Positions 31,845-42,111 of a stretch of 64,000 nt of DNA are shown here, piece after piece. The stretch lies in the NCBI GenBank assembly GCA_025602905.1, contig JAHLKI010000006.1:806001-870000 (forward strand), read 5' to 3'. The first letter of the stretch is position 1, and each line of letters opens with the position of its first letter. The notes under the pieces were generated by a model. It saw only the letters and a list, made by a program, of their open reading frames with translations, was not told the origin of the DNA and did no database searches. This DNA is from Phlyctochytrium arcticum (Eukaryota; Chytridiomycota; Chytridiomycetes; Chytridiales; Chytridiaceae). The translations under genes and the position numbers were made by a program.

Positions 31845-33204
31845 TTTCCCTCCTTTCCCATAATACCTCCTTCAACCCCATACTATGTGCATGAGCAGAT
31901 CTGGAAATAACTAGAAGTGAGCGCGCCGTCGCACGAAATGGCATTGTTTGTCGTAAAGGGTGTGACTAGCACAATTGTTTTGGGTCAACCTGCAGGGTCA
32001 AGAATCCCAAACCGATTTGCCAACATAACACTTTGGATCAAGATGAGGACTTACCCTGATAGTTTTTTTCGAGACCCTCACAGCCTTTCACCGCTGTGAT
32101 GGTTTGAAAAGCGGCGCATCTTGTACACTCTATCCAGAGAAAAATGCCATTATCCATAATCGTAAAACCCAATGTTCCACAATTGAATGGAGGCCAGAAT
32201 ATGCAACGCAAGTCATATCCAAAAAAAAAACCTCTGCTTTGATGGTACCCCGAAATGTTGTTTATAGTCACCCATTCATTCCAGGTTGAGTACGCTCGGC
32301 CATTCATTTTTTTTTTAGATGCATGAGAAGGATACTTGTCACAGCATATATGCTTCAGGTAGTACATAGGTGCACTTCAAACTCAAAACTGAGGCCAATA
32401 ATACGCCTTGACAGGAATGCTGATGGTCTGGAAGAACTGAACAAACCTGAGATTTTTTTTGTCCAGCGGAATTTACCCTGTCGGAAGATGCAAACCCAAC
32501 GTTTCCTTTAATTTCCCCACAAATACAACAGTTCCATTGGTAAACGGCTGGTAACCGACCAAAGAAATGAACTTCTATTAAAAGCTTTGCTGTGTGCCAG
32601 TCATGGATTTTCTCCAGGGTCCTGCGAGGCAGGTCAGGTCACCGTGGAAAGTCGACAACGTACAGCGTACAAGACGTATTACCAGGGACAATTGACTGAA
32701 AAATATGCGGGTTCGCCCCACAAAACTCCGTCTTGCCGGAATAAAATTACGAAGTGAACGGGGCTGTAAAAATTACCGCAGCTAATACTGGAGAACCGAC
32801 CTTGATTTCCCGAAATTTACGCATTTTTTTTAGGCAATGCTTAGCGTTTACTGATGTGAATTTGTATGGTGTGCTCGCGCAGCAAGACAGCTTGATCTCT
32901 TGAAAAAATTCAAAATAGACAGCGGTGGAAGGTTTTGGCTTCAGAAATATACTCTTCTTTCTCTTCCAATTTTTGCATGCATGCTGGAAGCCTGGAACTA
33001 ACTATGTTTAGGTACAATCAGGCGTTAGAATCGATACACATCGGGATGTATCGGGAGGTTGGCCGGGAGTGGCCGGGAGAGTTGAAGTTAGGTTTGTGTA
33101 ACTCTCACTTCATTTGAGTGCTCTGGATGGACTGAAAGGCCTATAGGCCGAGTCATGCCATTCATAATGCGACATTCTGCACAGAAATATTAGTAGCCCC
33201 GTGC

Positions 33205-33357
33205 GCAGCTGCGGGGAAGAGCTCTGGTCTAAAATTGGCACAGCGCTACGGTGTCAGCCCGCACATTATCCCCGACATCCAGAAGCAGCGTCTCATCTCA
33301 GCTGTGTTTGAGCAGATGTCGCAATGTCAACTATGTCATAGAGTCAATCACAGATGA
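33205..33357 (+). pseudogene. Fragment of a CENP-B/pogo-type helix-turn-helix transposase
   Basis: An open stretch of 50 codons reads GLKLAQRYGVSPHIIPDIQK after AAGKSS, matching the LAxxYGVSxxTIxxI pattern of the N-terminal CENP-B/pogo (Tigger-like) DNA-binding domain. It ends at a stop soon after and has no catalytic domain downstream, so it is a remnant. The identification rests on about 20 residues. Confidence 0.35.
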
Positions 33358-33609
33358 GCTGTCATCAGTGAGATGGGCCTTCCTGATTGGAAAAGAGGCA
33401 TAATAAGGGATGAAAGGCAGGTCGTGAGAGAAGTCCAAGCGGACATCCTCTGCCAAGTCCACACATACACATATAAGAGCGCAACAGCGTATCAATTGTA
33501 TAGTATACTACTATACAGAGCCTTTGCTATTGAGTAATATTACAAATATCCATTTGGCTGAAGTCACCGAAAACAATGATACGGCGGCCGTTAAATTTGA
33601 CTACACGGT

Positions 33610-34050
33610 TTGAACGTGTACTTCACGACATACTGCTTCACATCCGCTGCCTCTCCTCCGCGCATAGGAAAATTCAGATTCCACGTCAAGCAGATGCCCT
33701 TCGTCTTAGCCTTCAGTATGACCGTCGACAAATGCCAGGGTGTTACGTTGCCCGGGGGGATTATTGCGCCACTGCTGGTTCCTGAGCGAAAGGGCCCGCA
33801 ACGAACGACGATGTACGTAGCTTGGTCGCGAGGGACTACTCTGTCTGGAGCGGATGGGACCAAATTGTTGCACCCACTTACCGGCGCAGATCTGGAGTAC
33901 TTTCAACCAAGCGAGGATTTATTTCACGAGATACAACGGCTGGAACGTCTTGCGAAGATCACAGAGGCCAAGATGTGCAAATTTGTTGAAGGGACCTCAG
34001 TCAGGGAAGATTTCCGATCACTTTTCGTTGTGGCGCAGGATAAAGAGTAG
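33610..34050 (+). pseudogene. C-terminal fragment of a PIF1-like (SF1) helicase
   Basis: The frame reads PFVLAFSMTVDKCQGVTLPG and later TTMYVAWSRGTTLSG. These are motif V/VI-type blocks of PIF1-family helicases (F-x-LAFAMT-xHK-QG-TL and YVA-SR). The Walker A/B half is absent and no upstream exon is visible, so this is a broken copy. PIF1-like helicases of this kind are carried by Helitrons and large DNA transposons; which one cannot be told. It lies between the two copies of the segmental duplication. Confidence 0.6.
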
Positions 34051-34595
34051 AATAGGAGTAGAGTAGATTAGTATAGTAGATTAGTATATATATGTAGATG
34101 GGAATAGAAATTTCTGCCTAATGATATTTTTCGCTTGCGAAAGTGGGAACTTCAAGAATGGGAGAAAATTCCTCAACAAACAAGCACAAGGAGTAGAACG
34201 GATCGGGTTGACAACAAAGTGACGGACGAAGAGAGGCGATTTTGGATGAATTTTAATGAAGAGACCAAGATTGGATCGGGAAAGTTTTAGAACAAGGGTA
34301 TTCGGAGGTAAACTCAAAATCCAAAATAAATAATGGCATTGGGTGACTATGCCGCCGAAAATGGGACACTTGAAACGCGGACGAAATTGGCGGGACCCCA
34401 GACCCCTAGGACTCTGGTTTAGACCAGAGAATAGTCCACAAAAGCAAAGAGTCAACTAGTAAATGCCGACATCATCCGAAAAGCACCAAAGTGATTCTGT
34501 TATTCTGAATTCGCGTCAGCGATCTTGAAGGATGAGTTTGGCACTTTATATTTTTTTCGCTGGCAGATTGTCATACGAAGGCCAAGCGCCAGCGA

Positions 34596-34967
34596 TTGCC
34601 AGCGGCTGCGAGGTATGAACAACATTCTCGCATGATGGAAAAGAGGCGCTCCACAAAGTTTTACATCTCGAATGCGCCAGGACCAGGCGGTCAAAAAATA
34701 AATGTTGAGAAATATCATCTGTTTAGTATCTATCATCTTGAAAATAACAGTACGAAGGGGAAAGCAATGGGTGAGGATGGAACTATACAGTGGGTCACAG
34801 TCGCGCCGCAAGTAAAATTTAGGCAGTACATGACAGCACCCTACAATGGACGCGATCTATGTTCTGCTAATCAATTCCACATTTCCGTTATACTTGGAGG
34901 GCAAGTCAAAGACATGGGCGACTTAACTTTGTATTTCAGGTTAAGGTTAACCTGGCCCAACCTTTGA
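34596..34967 (+). CDS. Uncharacterised open frame, 123 aa
   Basis: Begins MPAAARYEQHSRMMEKRRST and contains VTVAPQVKFRQYMTAPYNG. No family recognised, no promoter motif, no paralogue in the window. It may be an exon of a decayed gene or chance. Kept because it is the longest clean frame between the helicase fragment and the second duplicated segment. Confidence 0.2.
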   Translation: MPAAARYEQHSRMMEKRRSTKFYISNAPGPGGQKINVEKYHLFSIYHLENNSTKGKAMGEDGTIQWVTVAPQVKFRQYMTAPYNGRDLCSANQFHISVILGGQVKDMGDLTLYFRLRLTWPNL

Positions 34968-35064
34968 TCCCAGCGGTTTTCGAGTTCGACGTTCGACAAC
35001 TTTAAATGGCAGAGTTCCATTTACACATGAAGAGGATTGGCTTGTGGAAGTCGCAGCCTGTATG

Positions 35065-37575
35065 AATGAATGACAGTCAGTTATAGTGTGAAAAATGCTT
35101 TAAAGAATCAATGGCTTAGCGTATGTTGTTAAAACCATCGTCCAGAGAGCAAGCCGTCCTTTTGTTTTAAGAATCCCCTCCCCGGAATTGGGGACAAACT
35201 TTATGCTCACGCAAACTATTGGTATCAAGGTAATTCTTCATTTAATGACTTTCCCTTTCAGTTATTTTCACTCTAACAATAACCATTCAAGGACAGCCGC
35301 ACTTGATTTTATCAGATGAGATATAGTTGATGGTATAAAAAAGAAGGACGGGGGGTTTCTCGCTAAAAATATCTAAACTTTACTAGCGGTATCATCTGCC
35401 ATGACACTTCTAGTGGCGGCCATTGTGTTTCGCTGGTTCTGAGTGCCCGTCCCAGATTGCAATGGCCTCTTGCTGTTAGCACTGGTAGTAGTCTTCTTGT
35501 CGCCTGATGTGAAGAGCTTGCCATGGTTCCACTCAAAAAATAGAATGCAGATGTCGATCATGAGGAAACCAGTAGTTCGCATGACGGTAGCTTGGCCAAG
35601 CAAGTTGGAGCCGAGAACGGTCCCAATGTTCAAGCCGTTCATGAACAGCATGGCGGCTAGCTGCAAGGCGATGAATATGAGGAACATGTTGCGGTTCAGA
35701 ATAATGTTCTTGAATGGGTTGTCCTTCTCAGCCCGCAAAATCAGATACACGAGCACGGTACTGCTTATGAAGGCAACAAGAGCAAGAGCCAGTTGCTGCC
35801 AGTTGAAATAATCCAATCCCTTTCGAGTGTTGGAGAATCCCGCGTGGCTGAACCACATTTGAGCAGGAATGGCGTAGGTCACGACAAGGGCCACGGTCAC
35901 GAAGGCGAAAATGCCATCCACGATGATGAGAACTTTTTCTGTTCGCATCTTGTTTCGGAAGTAAGTCAAGATGATTTGAGTTGACTTGTAGATGATCATA
36001 AGGTATTGGGCGTATCCACTGAAGAAACCGAATACGGACCCTGCTGTTGGTATGGGTGCAATATCTTTGTTAAGTAGGAGTTTGAGCAAAGGACTTTTAT
36101 TGCGCAAGACGTAAAGACACAGCATAAAAATCTGCAATATTGTCGACCATTTTTTCTCACGGCCGAAATAAATTCCTCGGCCCATATAGAAGCGGGACAA
36201 AATGAGCCAGCAGTTTAGGGGATTGATGACAAGGAAGAAGGCCTCAAGAATTTGGCCTCGAGGGTTGTTGCAGCTGGACGATGACGGACCTCCAGACGAG
36301 CCGCCCCCGAAGCTGCTCCCACCACCGGTAGAATTGCCGGTTGAGTTACCACCACCAAAGCTGCCACCACCGAAAGACATGTTGCTAGTGGAATATGGCG
36401 TAAATAGTAAGAAAAAGGCGTAGGAGGCGAAACCTGTGTCGATAACCTACAAGAAGTTCTTCGCAAACGTGGCTCGTCTTTTATTTTGCCTTGCTCTCCG
36501 GCGCTATCCCGCAATAGCTCCTTCAAAGCCATGATTTGTGCATGAGCAGATCTGGAAATAACTAGAGTTGCGTGTGTCGTCGCCCGGAAAGATATTGTTT
36601 GTCGCAAGATGGTTTGACTGACTCAATTGTTTTGGGTCAACATACAGGGTCAGGAGTCCAAAATCGAAACGCCAAAGCAACAATTTGAATCAAGATGCAG
36701 ACCTACCCTGATGATCTCTCGGCGACCCCCACAGCCTTCCATCGACGGGATGGTTGGAAAAGAGGGGCATCTAGTATGCTTAGCATCAAAAACTACAAAC
36801 ATTCCATTACCCATAATCTTAAAACCCAATGTTCCAGAATTGAATGTAACGCAAGTGATAGAGGGAAAAAAAACCTCGCCTTGACTGCATTGTCGGAAAC
36901 TTTTTGAGTAACTAGCTGGGCTGCGCTCTGCAATCGCAGTTTCTTTTCTTAGGTGCATGAGAAAGTTACGTATTGCAAGGTATATACAACTTTTTGGGTT
37001 CGGTGGCATTCAAGTGGTCATTTCAAACTTAAAACCGGATCCCACAGTACCATACCATACTTATAGGTTTTTTTTGTCTGGCAGAATTCGCCCTACCATG
37101 ATGCCAAAGGACTCCCAAGATTTCTTTTAATTTCCCGACAACTACAGCGGCTGAGTAGGTAAAAAGTCTGTCATTGAGCAAAGAAATGAAATCCAGGTAT
37201 GCTGAGCCAGTGCTGTTTGGCCAGTTTGGGGATCCAGTCCAGATTTGTGGAATGTTGACAACGTATAAGGGTCAATCCGCCGGACAATATGCGGGTTTGC
37301 CCCATGAGTCGAAAATGTGTAGATTCTCTTAGGTGGAACTTTGTGTCGGGCCTCGGAACGTTGGGTCTCATCAAGTCCTTTTTAGTTAAACTCCCGGTTC
37401 CAGGCATCAACGTACGAAGTGACTGGCTGTCAGATTTACTGCATGAAGAATTACTACCCCAGAATTGAGCTCTTGAAAAATACCAAGTTAGGCGGTGTGG
37501 ATGGGTTGGTTCTACACTCGAGACTCTCGTAATTATGCCGACCGCAGCTCCAACCAGTCCGAATTTTCTTCTTTC
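35065..37575. repeat. Segmental duplication, copy 2
   Basis: Direct repeat of 30440-32960, offset about 4.62 kb. Landmarks shared in order: the stretch ending in the GGTATAAAA motif 3' of the gene, the 7-TM gene, GTGCATGAGCAGATCTGGAA, TTGTTTTGGGTCAAC, TTAAAACCCAATGTTCCA and AATATGCGGGTT. Edges are approximate. Confidence 0.75.
35373..36380 (-). CDS. Glycine-rich N-terminus 7-TM membrane protein, paralogue 2
   Basis: Single exon, 335 aa, the direct-repeat paralogue of the gene at 30736-31737. The same Gly/Ser leader, seven hydrophobic segments and Ser/Thr-rich tail are present. Differences cluster in the loop between TM2 and TM3 (LLNKDIAPIPTAGSVFGF versus LLDRDPSTPTTQFLFSF) and in the loop before TM5. 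Most changes are conservative and the frame is intact, so the copy is probably functional. Its TATA-equivalent at ~36476-36483 reads AATAAAAG instead of TATAAAAG, which suggests weaker or differently regulated expression. No known receptor motif is recognised. Confidence 0.8.
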   Translation of the reverse strand: MSFGGGSFGGGNSTGNSTGGGSSFGGGSSGGPSSSSCNNPRGQILEAFFLVINPLNCWLILSRFYMGRGIYFGREKKWSTILQIFMLCLYVLRNKSPLLKLLLNKDIAPIPTAGSVFGFFSGYAQYLMIIYKSTQIILTYFRNKMRTEKVLIIVDGIFAFVTVALVVTYAIPAQMWFSHAGFSNTRKGLDYFNWQQLALALVAFISSTVLVYLILRAEKDNPFKNIILNRNMFLIFIALQLAAMLFMNGLNIGTVLGSNLLGQATVMRTTGFLMIDICILFFEWNHGKLFTSGDKKTTTSANSKRPLQSGTGTQNQRNTMAATRSVMADDTASKV

Positions 37576-38589
37576 TTCCCCCTTCTGCCATCGATGAATT
37601 ATAACATAGATGATTTCAACTTATACTCGGAAAAAATGAAAAAAATAATGCAGGTTGGGAAATCATTTACAGAAATGGAGGAGCGAGACTTTACCAAAAC
37701 TCTTGAAAGAATGATGCTGGAACTGTTGACACAAATGATAGTCTGACAATTTGAGTTCTCAGTTCTTCTCTGAAAGCTGTATATGAACGTATGATGGGAT
37801 GTCTCTCAGGTTCGCCGCTACATTGCAGTGCGTACTTTTTTTTTCAAATCCATCGAAAATTCCATTGTGGCGCAGTCGTAGGTTTAGCAAGGTTCGAAGT
37901 CCCATGCCGAGCGCTTGTGAGATTCAGAATTGCGTACAGTACTATAGTTGCATACAAATTTGCGGTAGATTCATATCGCTTATCGCTGGCATTCTTCTTT
38001 TTATGATGCCTCGTCTTGTGTGCAGCATGTTACCGAAGGTGCCCACATTTCGTTTATCGAACAAGTACATCAAGATTTTATGATGGTCTCGTTTTGGTCA
38101 ACTGCTGAACTTCGGCACCAATTCTCTGATCGTAGTATTCGGATTGCTCTTATACTGGGCTTCTCAAAAATCGATCGTTTGTTGCTATCTAATAGTCGAA
38201 CGTTCCGACTTTCGAAATTTCGAAGAGCCGCTGACTCGGCGAGTCGGCGGCGCTGAGCCTTTCGCCTTTCGGAGCCATCGGAGGTTCGGATTTAGAATTT
38301 CGCGTGGCCGAATCGAAATCTGACACGTCGCGCGACGTCCACATTTCCCGGACTCCGCAACGACGTGGCCGACGACGGGCGGTCAGGGACTTTCAGGTAT
38401 AGCCATGGCCAAGGCAGACCACAAGGACAGTTTCGCCAACTTTCTGGCCAAATCACCCCAAATCAACAGCACGGTCACCTGATTGATGGCCGCCGGCGTT
38501 ATTCAAAAAGCGCCAAGGTGTTCCTCGCCCCCTTGAACTTGCATTCTTGCTTTCAGTACCAAAACCTACACAAATCAATACTAGCAGTC
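36381..38589. other. 2.2 kb without a supported gene
   Basis: The first ~1.2 kb belongs to the duplicated segment. Between 37576 and 38300 only short frames appear. A sequence at 37867-37906 combines a tRNA A-box-like TGGCGCAGTCG with a B-box-like GGTTCGAAGTCC, but spacing is too short for a tRNA. From 38300 the GC content rises toward the oxidoreductase gene. Confidence 0.45.
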
Positions 38590-39387
38590 ATGGCAAGCGT
38601 CAGTATCCAGAGCAACCCTACCGACAAGGTCCGCCGTAGCAACGTTCTCCTTCTTGGCGCAACCGGCCGCATCGGCCTCCTGACAGCCCAGCGACTCCTC
38701 GACGAAGGCGTTCACGTCCGGGCACTAGTACGCAATCCCTCGACAGTTCCTTCTGCTCTGGCTGCCCATCCCAATTTGGAACTGCGTCAAGAAAACCTCC
38801 TTTCGCTGAAGGAGAAGGAACTCGCGGCCCACATCTCCGGATGCGACACTGTCATTCTGACCCTCGGCCATCGCTCCAAGTGGTGCGGTATCCCGATTCT
38901 TGGTTTCTGGGCTCCACCGTGGTCTCTAGTTTATGATGCAACCGTCAATGTATGCTCTGCCATCCGTTCCCTCCCCGCATCCGCTACTCCCACTCGCGTT
39001 ATTCAGCTAAACACTGTCGGTGTCGCGAACCCGGACCCGTCTCAAGAAACGCATGTTCGCGGTTGGGGAGAACGATTTCTCTTTTCTATGCTCTACTATC
39101 TCACCCCACCGTACAAGGACTCGCTCAGATCTGCTCATTACTTGGCTCGCGATGTGGGAACCAAGGACCCAAAGATCGACTGGGTAGCGGTGCGTCCCGA
39201 CGGATTCAAAGATGGTCCTGAGAGTGAATACCTCGTGGAAGACAAGATTCGTCATGCAGTCTTCGATGCGGAAGTGACGACAATGACCAACATTGCTCAC
39301 TTTATCGGTCGACTTGTCACTGATCAGAATACATGGAACGAGTGGCGGACTAAAATGCCAATCATCGTAGACAAAGTTCAAAAATAG
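38590..39387 (+). CDS. NAD(P)-binding Rossmann-fold oxidoreductase (atypical SDR / NmrA-like)
   Basis: Single exon, 265 aa from ATG 38590. Residues 17-32 read NVLLLGATGRIGLLTA, the GxTGxxG nucleotide-binding motif of atypical short-chain dehydrogenases, followed by RALVRNPSTVPS where the basic residues favour NADP. Next come the acidic strand QENLLS and CDTVILTLGH. A VIQLNTVGV stretch stands in place of the usual S-x-G active strand, and WVAVRPDGFKDGP is the RP-x-G/x block of this group. No classical YxxxK is obvious, typical of NmrA/NAD(P)H-binding (PF13460) proteins that act as redox sensors or isoflavone-reductase-like enzymes. The longer open frame to 38365 upstream has lower coding quality. 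Substrate unknown. Confidence 0.82.
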   Translation: MASVSIQSNPTDKVRRSNVLLLGATGRIGLLTAQRLLDEGVHVRALVRNPSTVPSALAAHPNLELRQENLLSLKEKELAAHISGCDTVILTLGHRSKWCGIPILGFWAPPWSLVYDATVNVCSAIRSLPASATPTRVIQLNTVGVANPDPSQETHVRGWGERFLFSMLYYLTPPYKDSLRSAHYLARDVGTKDPKIDWVAVRPDGFKDGPESEYLVEDKIRHAVFDAEVTTMTNIAHFIGRLVTDQNTWNEWRTKMPIIVDKVQK

Positions 39388-39833
39388 TACAACGTATTCA
39401 TAAGTAGCATGTGGTGTGCATATCGCCACATTGTAGTAATCACACATGTACTTTGACCACTATTTTGTAAATATATTGCTTGTCAATTGCTCTGTGACAC
39501 TTTTGAGTGGCGGGAACCCGAATACGATTCCATCCCTGATCCTTACAAATCCCCATCGATCCTCCACGTTGCCCACCTCTCAACGCAACCCGACTTTTAC
39601 TATAGGGAGGCACAGTCATTGTGGCATTAAGTAAGCAGATCCGACCTCGCCGTTTTACTGTACGTTATTGCAAAACATTTGTTCACCATCTGTCCATTTC
39701 CACGCGATCTTTTCAACTATACACCTCCAGTAAACTTTCAAACCTCACCTCAGCCGGTATTAGAAGGAGGCTGTGTGACTTTATCTGAACCTCTCTCACA
39801 GGATCTTTAGAATTACGACGCGCAAGTGACAGG
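39388..39833. other. Intergenic region
   Basis: About 450 bp with no gene; 3' region of the oxidoreductase and promoter region of the DUF6589-like gene, which lacks an obvious TATAAAAGG box. Confidence 0.4.
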
Positions 39834-41703
39834 ATGCCGCCCAAAAGAAAGGTGAGATGGGCATCTTCATGATCTCGAAAACAAGCCTTTATCCGGCTGT
39901 AGGAGTCAGTTCACTCATTCTTTTACTTCTTCTTATTACAACCATTATAGCGCCAGGTCTCAGACGGACTTAGCTGGTACGATCAGGTACCCGGTAAGAG
40001 GGGTAACAAATATGGCTATAACCCTGGATGCATCGGCTGCGGGACCAAGAGCTCAACCCGATTTCACAAGTTCATTTGGGCTGAACTTGACAGCCTTCGG
40101 GCGGCACGTTTGAGGCCCCAGGTTGGACCAGGAGCTGCTGATCCGTATGCTTGCAATGCGTGTCGAACCCGCTGGTACAAAGCAGGGATCATTCGACAGC
40201 CCGCCGTCAGGCCCATCATCCCTGCTCAACCCAATGACGTTGCGGCCATTCAGGAAGCCAGCATCAGTACCGACAATGTGGTGGATGCAGCAGTGAACGC
40301 TCAAGTCAGTGACGACAACGTTGTCGATGCGGTTGCGAATGGCAGTGTCATCTTGATGACGGACTTCGAGCTTCCGGAACCTGAAGGCGATGATGTTGAT
40401 ATTTCTGAAACATCAGGACCATCTCCTGCGACTCTTGCTGATTTTCACCAAGAAATGCGCAACTTCATTGCTCATCCGTTCGGAGGAAATCCGTTCGTCG
40501 AGATGGATGAATTTGTCGCTCAGTATCCCCGCCTATATGAGCTCAAGTCACTCATGGTCGGACATGACGAAAGCCGGTATTCTGTTCTCTACAACGATCG
40601 AATGAAGCGGCACTTGATCTTTGCCATATGCTATGAGGGACAGTGTATGGACCGGAAGACTGATTACGTCAAACGATATATCGGATCTGTCTTCATCACG
40701 GGATCCCACACAGACCAACGGCTTCTTTCACGGGTGAATCTGGGCTATCATCCGTCAAAATCGATTACGCGGATGAACAACATGATCATGACGGCCCACG
40801 AGCGCGTTGTGAAAGATATTTTGGAGAATGACCCACTCTTGGTCGTCACCATTGATGACTTCCATTGGTGTCAAGTCCGCCCTGTACCAGATGCCGCAAA
40901 CGCACCCGGAAAGTTTACGAGTGCGAGGACCACCGCCAACTATGCGGTAAAGCTTCACAGGGAACTGCCACCTCTTCCTCCTGCAATCACCGATGTTCTA
41001 GCTTCTGTGTTGCAGGACACAACATGGATTCCCTCAGTCCTGTGTGCTCCCGCAACGCAGACGTATGCGGAACTACGTAACGGTGAAGTTTTGTCTAAAA
41101 AAATGTACGCCTACAGTATGGCTACCAAGGCCGGATCGCAAGAGGATTTCCACAATATCGGCAGCGACAACAACCCTATGAAGTCCGCTCTCGATTTGGA
41201 ACCAGTGATGGACAATATCGAGACATTCTTGGCGAAAGTCAACTATCCTGACAAAGACGGTTCATTTAGTAAGTCTGTGGTTTTGGCCGGCGATTACTAT
41301 GTTTGGATGTACGCTAGCAAATTGCTGCGATCAGCCAAGTATAGTAATCTCAGGCCTCACGTCCTACCGGTCCCGGACAATATGCATATAGCCCTGAACA
41401 TACAGGAGGCAGTCCTTGTCCATGGTTGGACAATCATACACCGGCTGTGGGTTGCCGGGTATCCGGACGTGGAAAACACAGCTCCCATCAACATGCGGCC
41501 AAAGCGCAGGACGGCAATGTTGGCCCTCTCTATGACCGCTTGGCAAGAGTGCCGTAAGGAAGTCTTGCGTTCCTACAAGGCGGCGGCATCCAGCAATATA
41601 AAGGCAACACCTGTCCGCAAGGCGATGGTGGATTCGATCATCTCGCTTTTCGAAGATCACATTCCTCTTGCGGTGGATTGTCCGTATTTACTGTCTAGTG
41701 GGG

Positions 41704-41708
41704 ATCTC
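41704..41708. repeat. 5-bp target-site duplication, left copy
   Basis: ATCTC immediately before the 5' LTR; identical to 45999-46003 after the 3' LTR. Five base pairs is the usual size for Ty3/gypsy elements. Confidence 0.9.
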
Positions 41709-41947
41709 TGTAACAAGCTGACTGCGCATTCCCTTGTTAGTTTCAAGACGCGTCGCGCGACGCGTGCTGCGCAGTGTCTGCCGTGTCTTTTCTTTCCTTC
41801 ATTTTACAAGTATATAGCCTACGGTAGTTTTCCCCTCCCCCGTAGCTTAACCGACAACCCCCACAGAATAGTACTAGTCAACTGTACTTTACACTGAACA
41901 AAGTTATACCTCACCAATGGAACATCGTCCCTGCTAATCCTGTTATA
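41709..41947 (+). repeat. 5' LTR (239 bp)
   Basis: Begins TGTAACAAGC and ends CCTGTTATA. Contains a perfect 18-bp palindrome ACGCGTCGCGCGACGCGT near its 5' end. Differs from the 3' LTR at two positions, both around the CCTACG(G/T)TAGTTTTCCCC(T/C) stretch and its pyrimidine run. Confidence 0.92.
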
Positions 41948-41991
41948 TGGTAGCACCACCCATTCGATTCCTTGCCTAATAGTACCAACAC

Positions 41992-42090
41992 CGACCCACT
42001 GAATCCACTGAACCCACTGAACCCACCGAACCCACTGAACCCACTGAACCCACCGGACCCACCGGACCCACCGACCCACTCAACCCATTG
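41992..42090 (+). repeat. 9-bp minisatellite in the element's leader
   Basis: About ten imperfect copies of a 9-bp unit ACCCACTGA / ACCCACCGA / ACCCACCGG between the primer binding site and gag. It is the untranslated leader or packaging region of the element; slippage during reverse transcription can expand such arrays. Confidence 0.8.
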
Positions 42091-42111
42091 ACCGTTCGAC
42101 TTCCATCAAGA

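Larger units (their letters stand above)
30440..32960. repeat. Segmental duplication, copy 1
   Basis: This ~2.5 kb block aligns in the same orientation with about 35065-37575. Best-conserved parts are the 7-TM coding sequence and 31860-32170 upstream of it; alignable patches continue to ~32960. Non-coding parts are strongly diverged with indels, while the coding part is well conserved, so the duplication is old and both genes are under selection. Boundaries are by eye and approximate. Confidence 0.75.
32961..35064. other. Region between the duplicated segments: transposon debris
   Basis: About 2.1 kb with no intact gene. It contains a helix-turn-helix transposase fragment (33205-33357), a PIF1-like helicase fragment (33610-34050) and one uncharacterised open frame (34596-34967), given separately. 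The rest shows nothing recognisable. Confidence 0.45.

Noticed and set aside
37867..37906. A-box and B-box-like sequence, possible tRNA or SINE head
   Set aside because: The two boxes are about 20 nt apart, too close for a tRNA, and no stems form.
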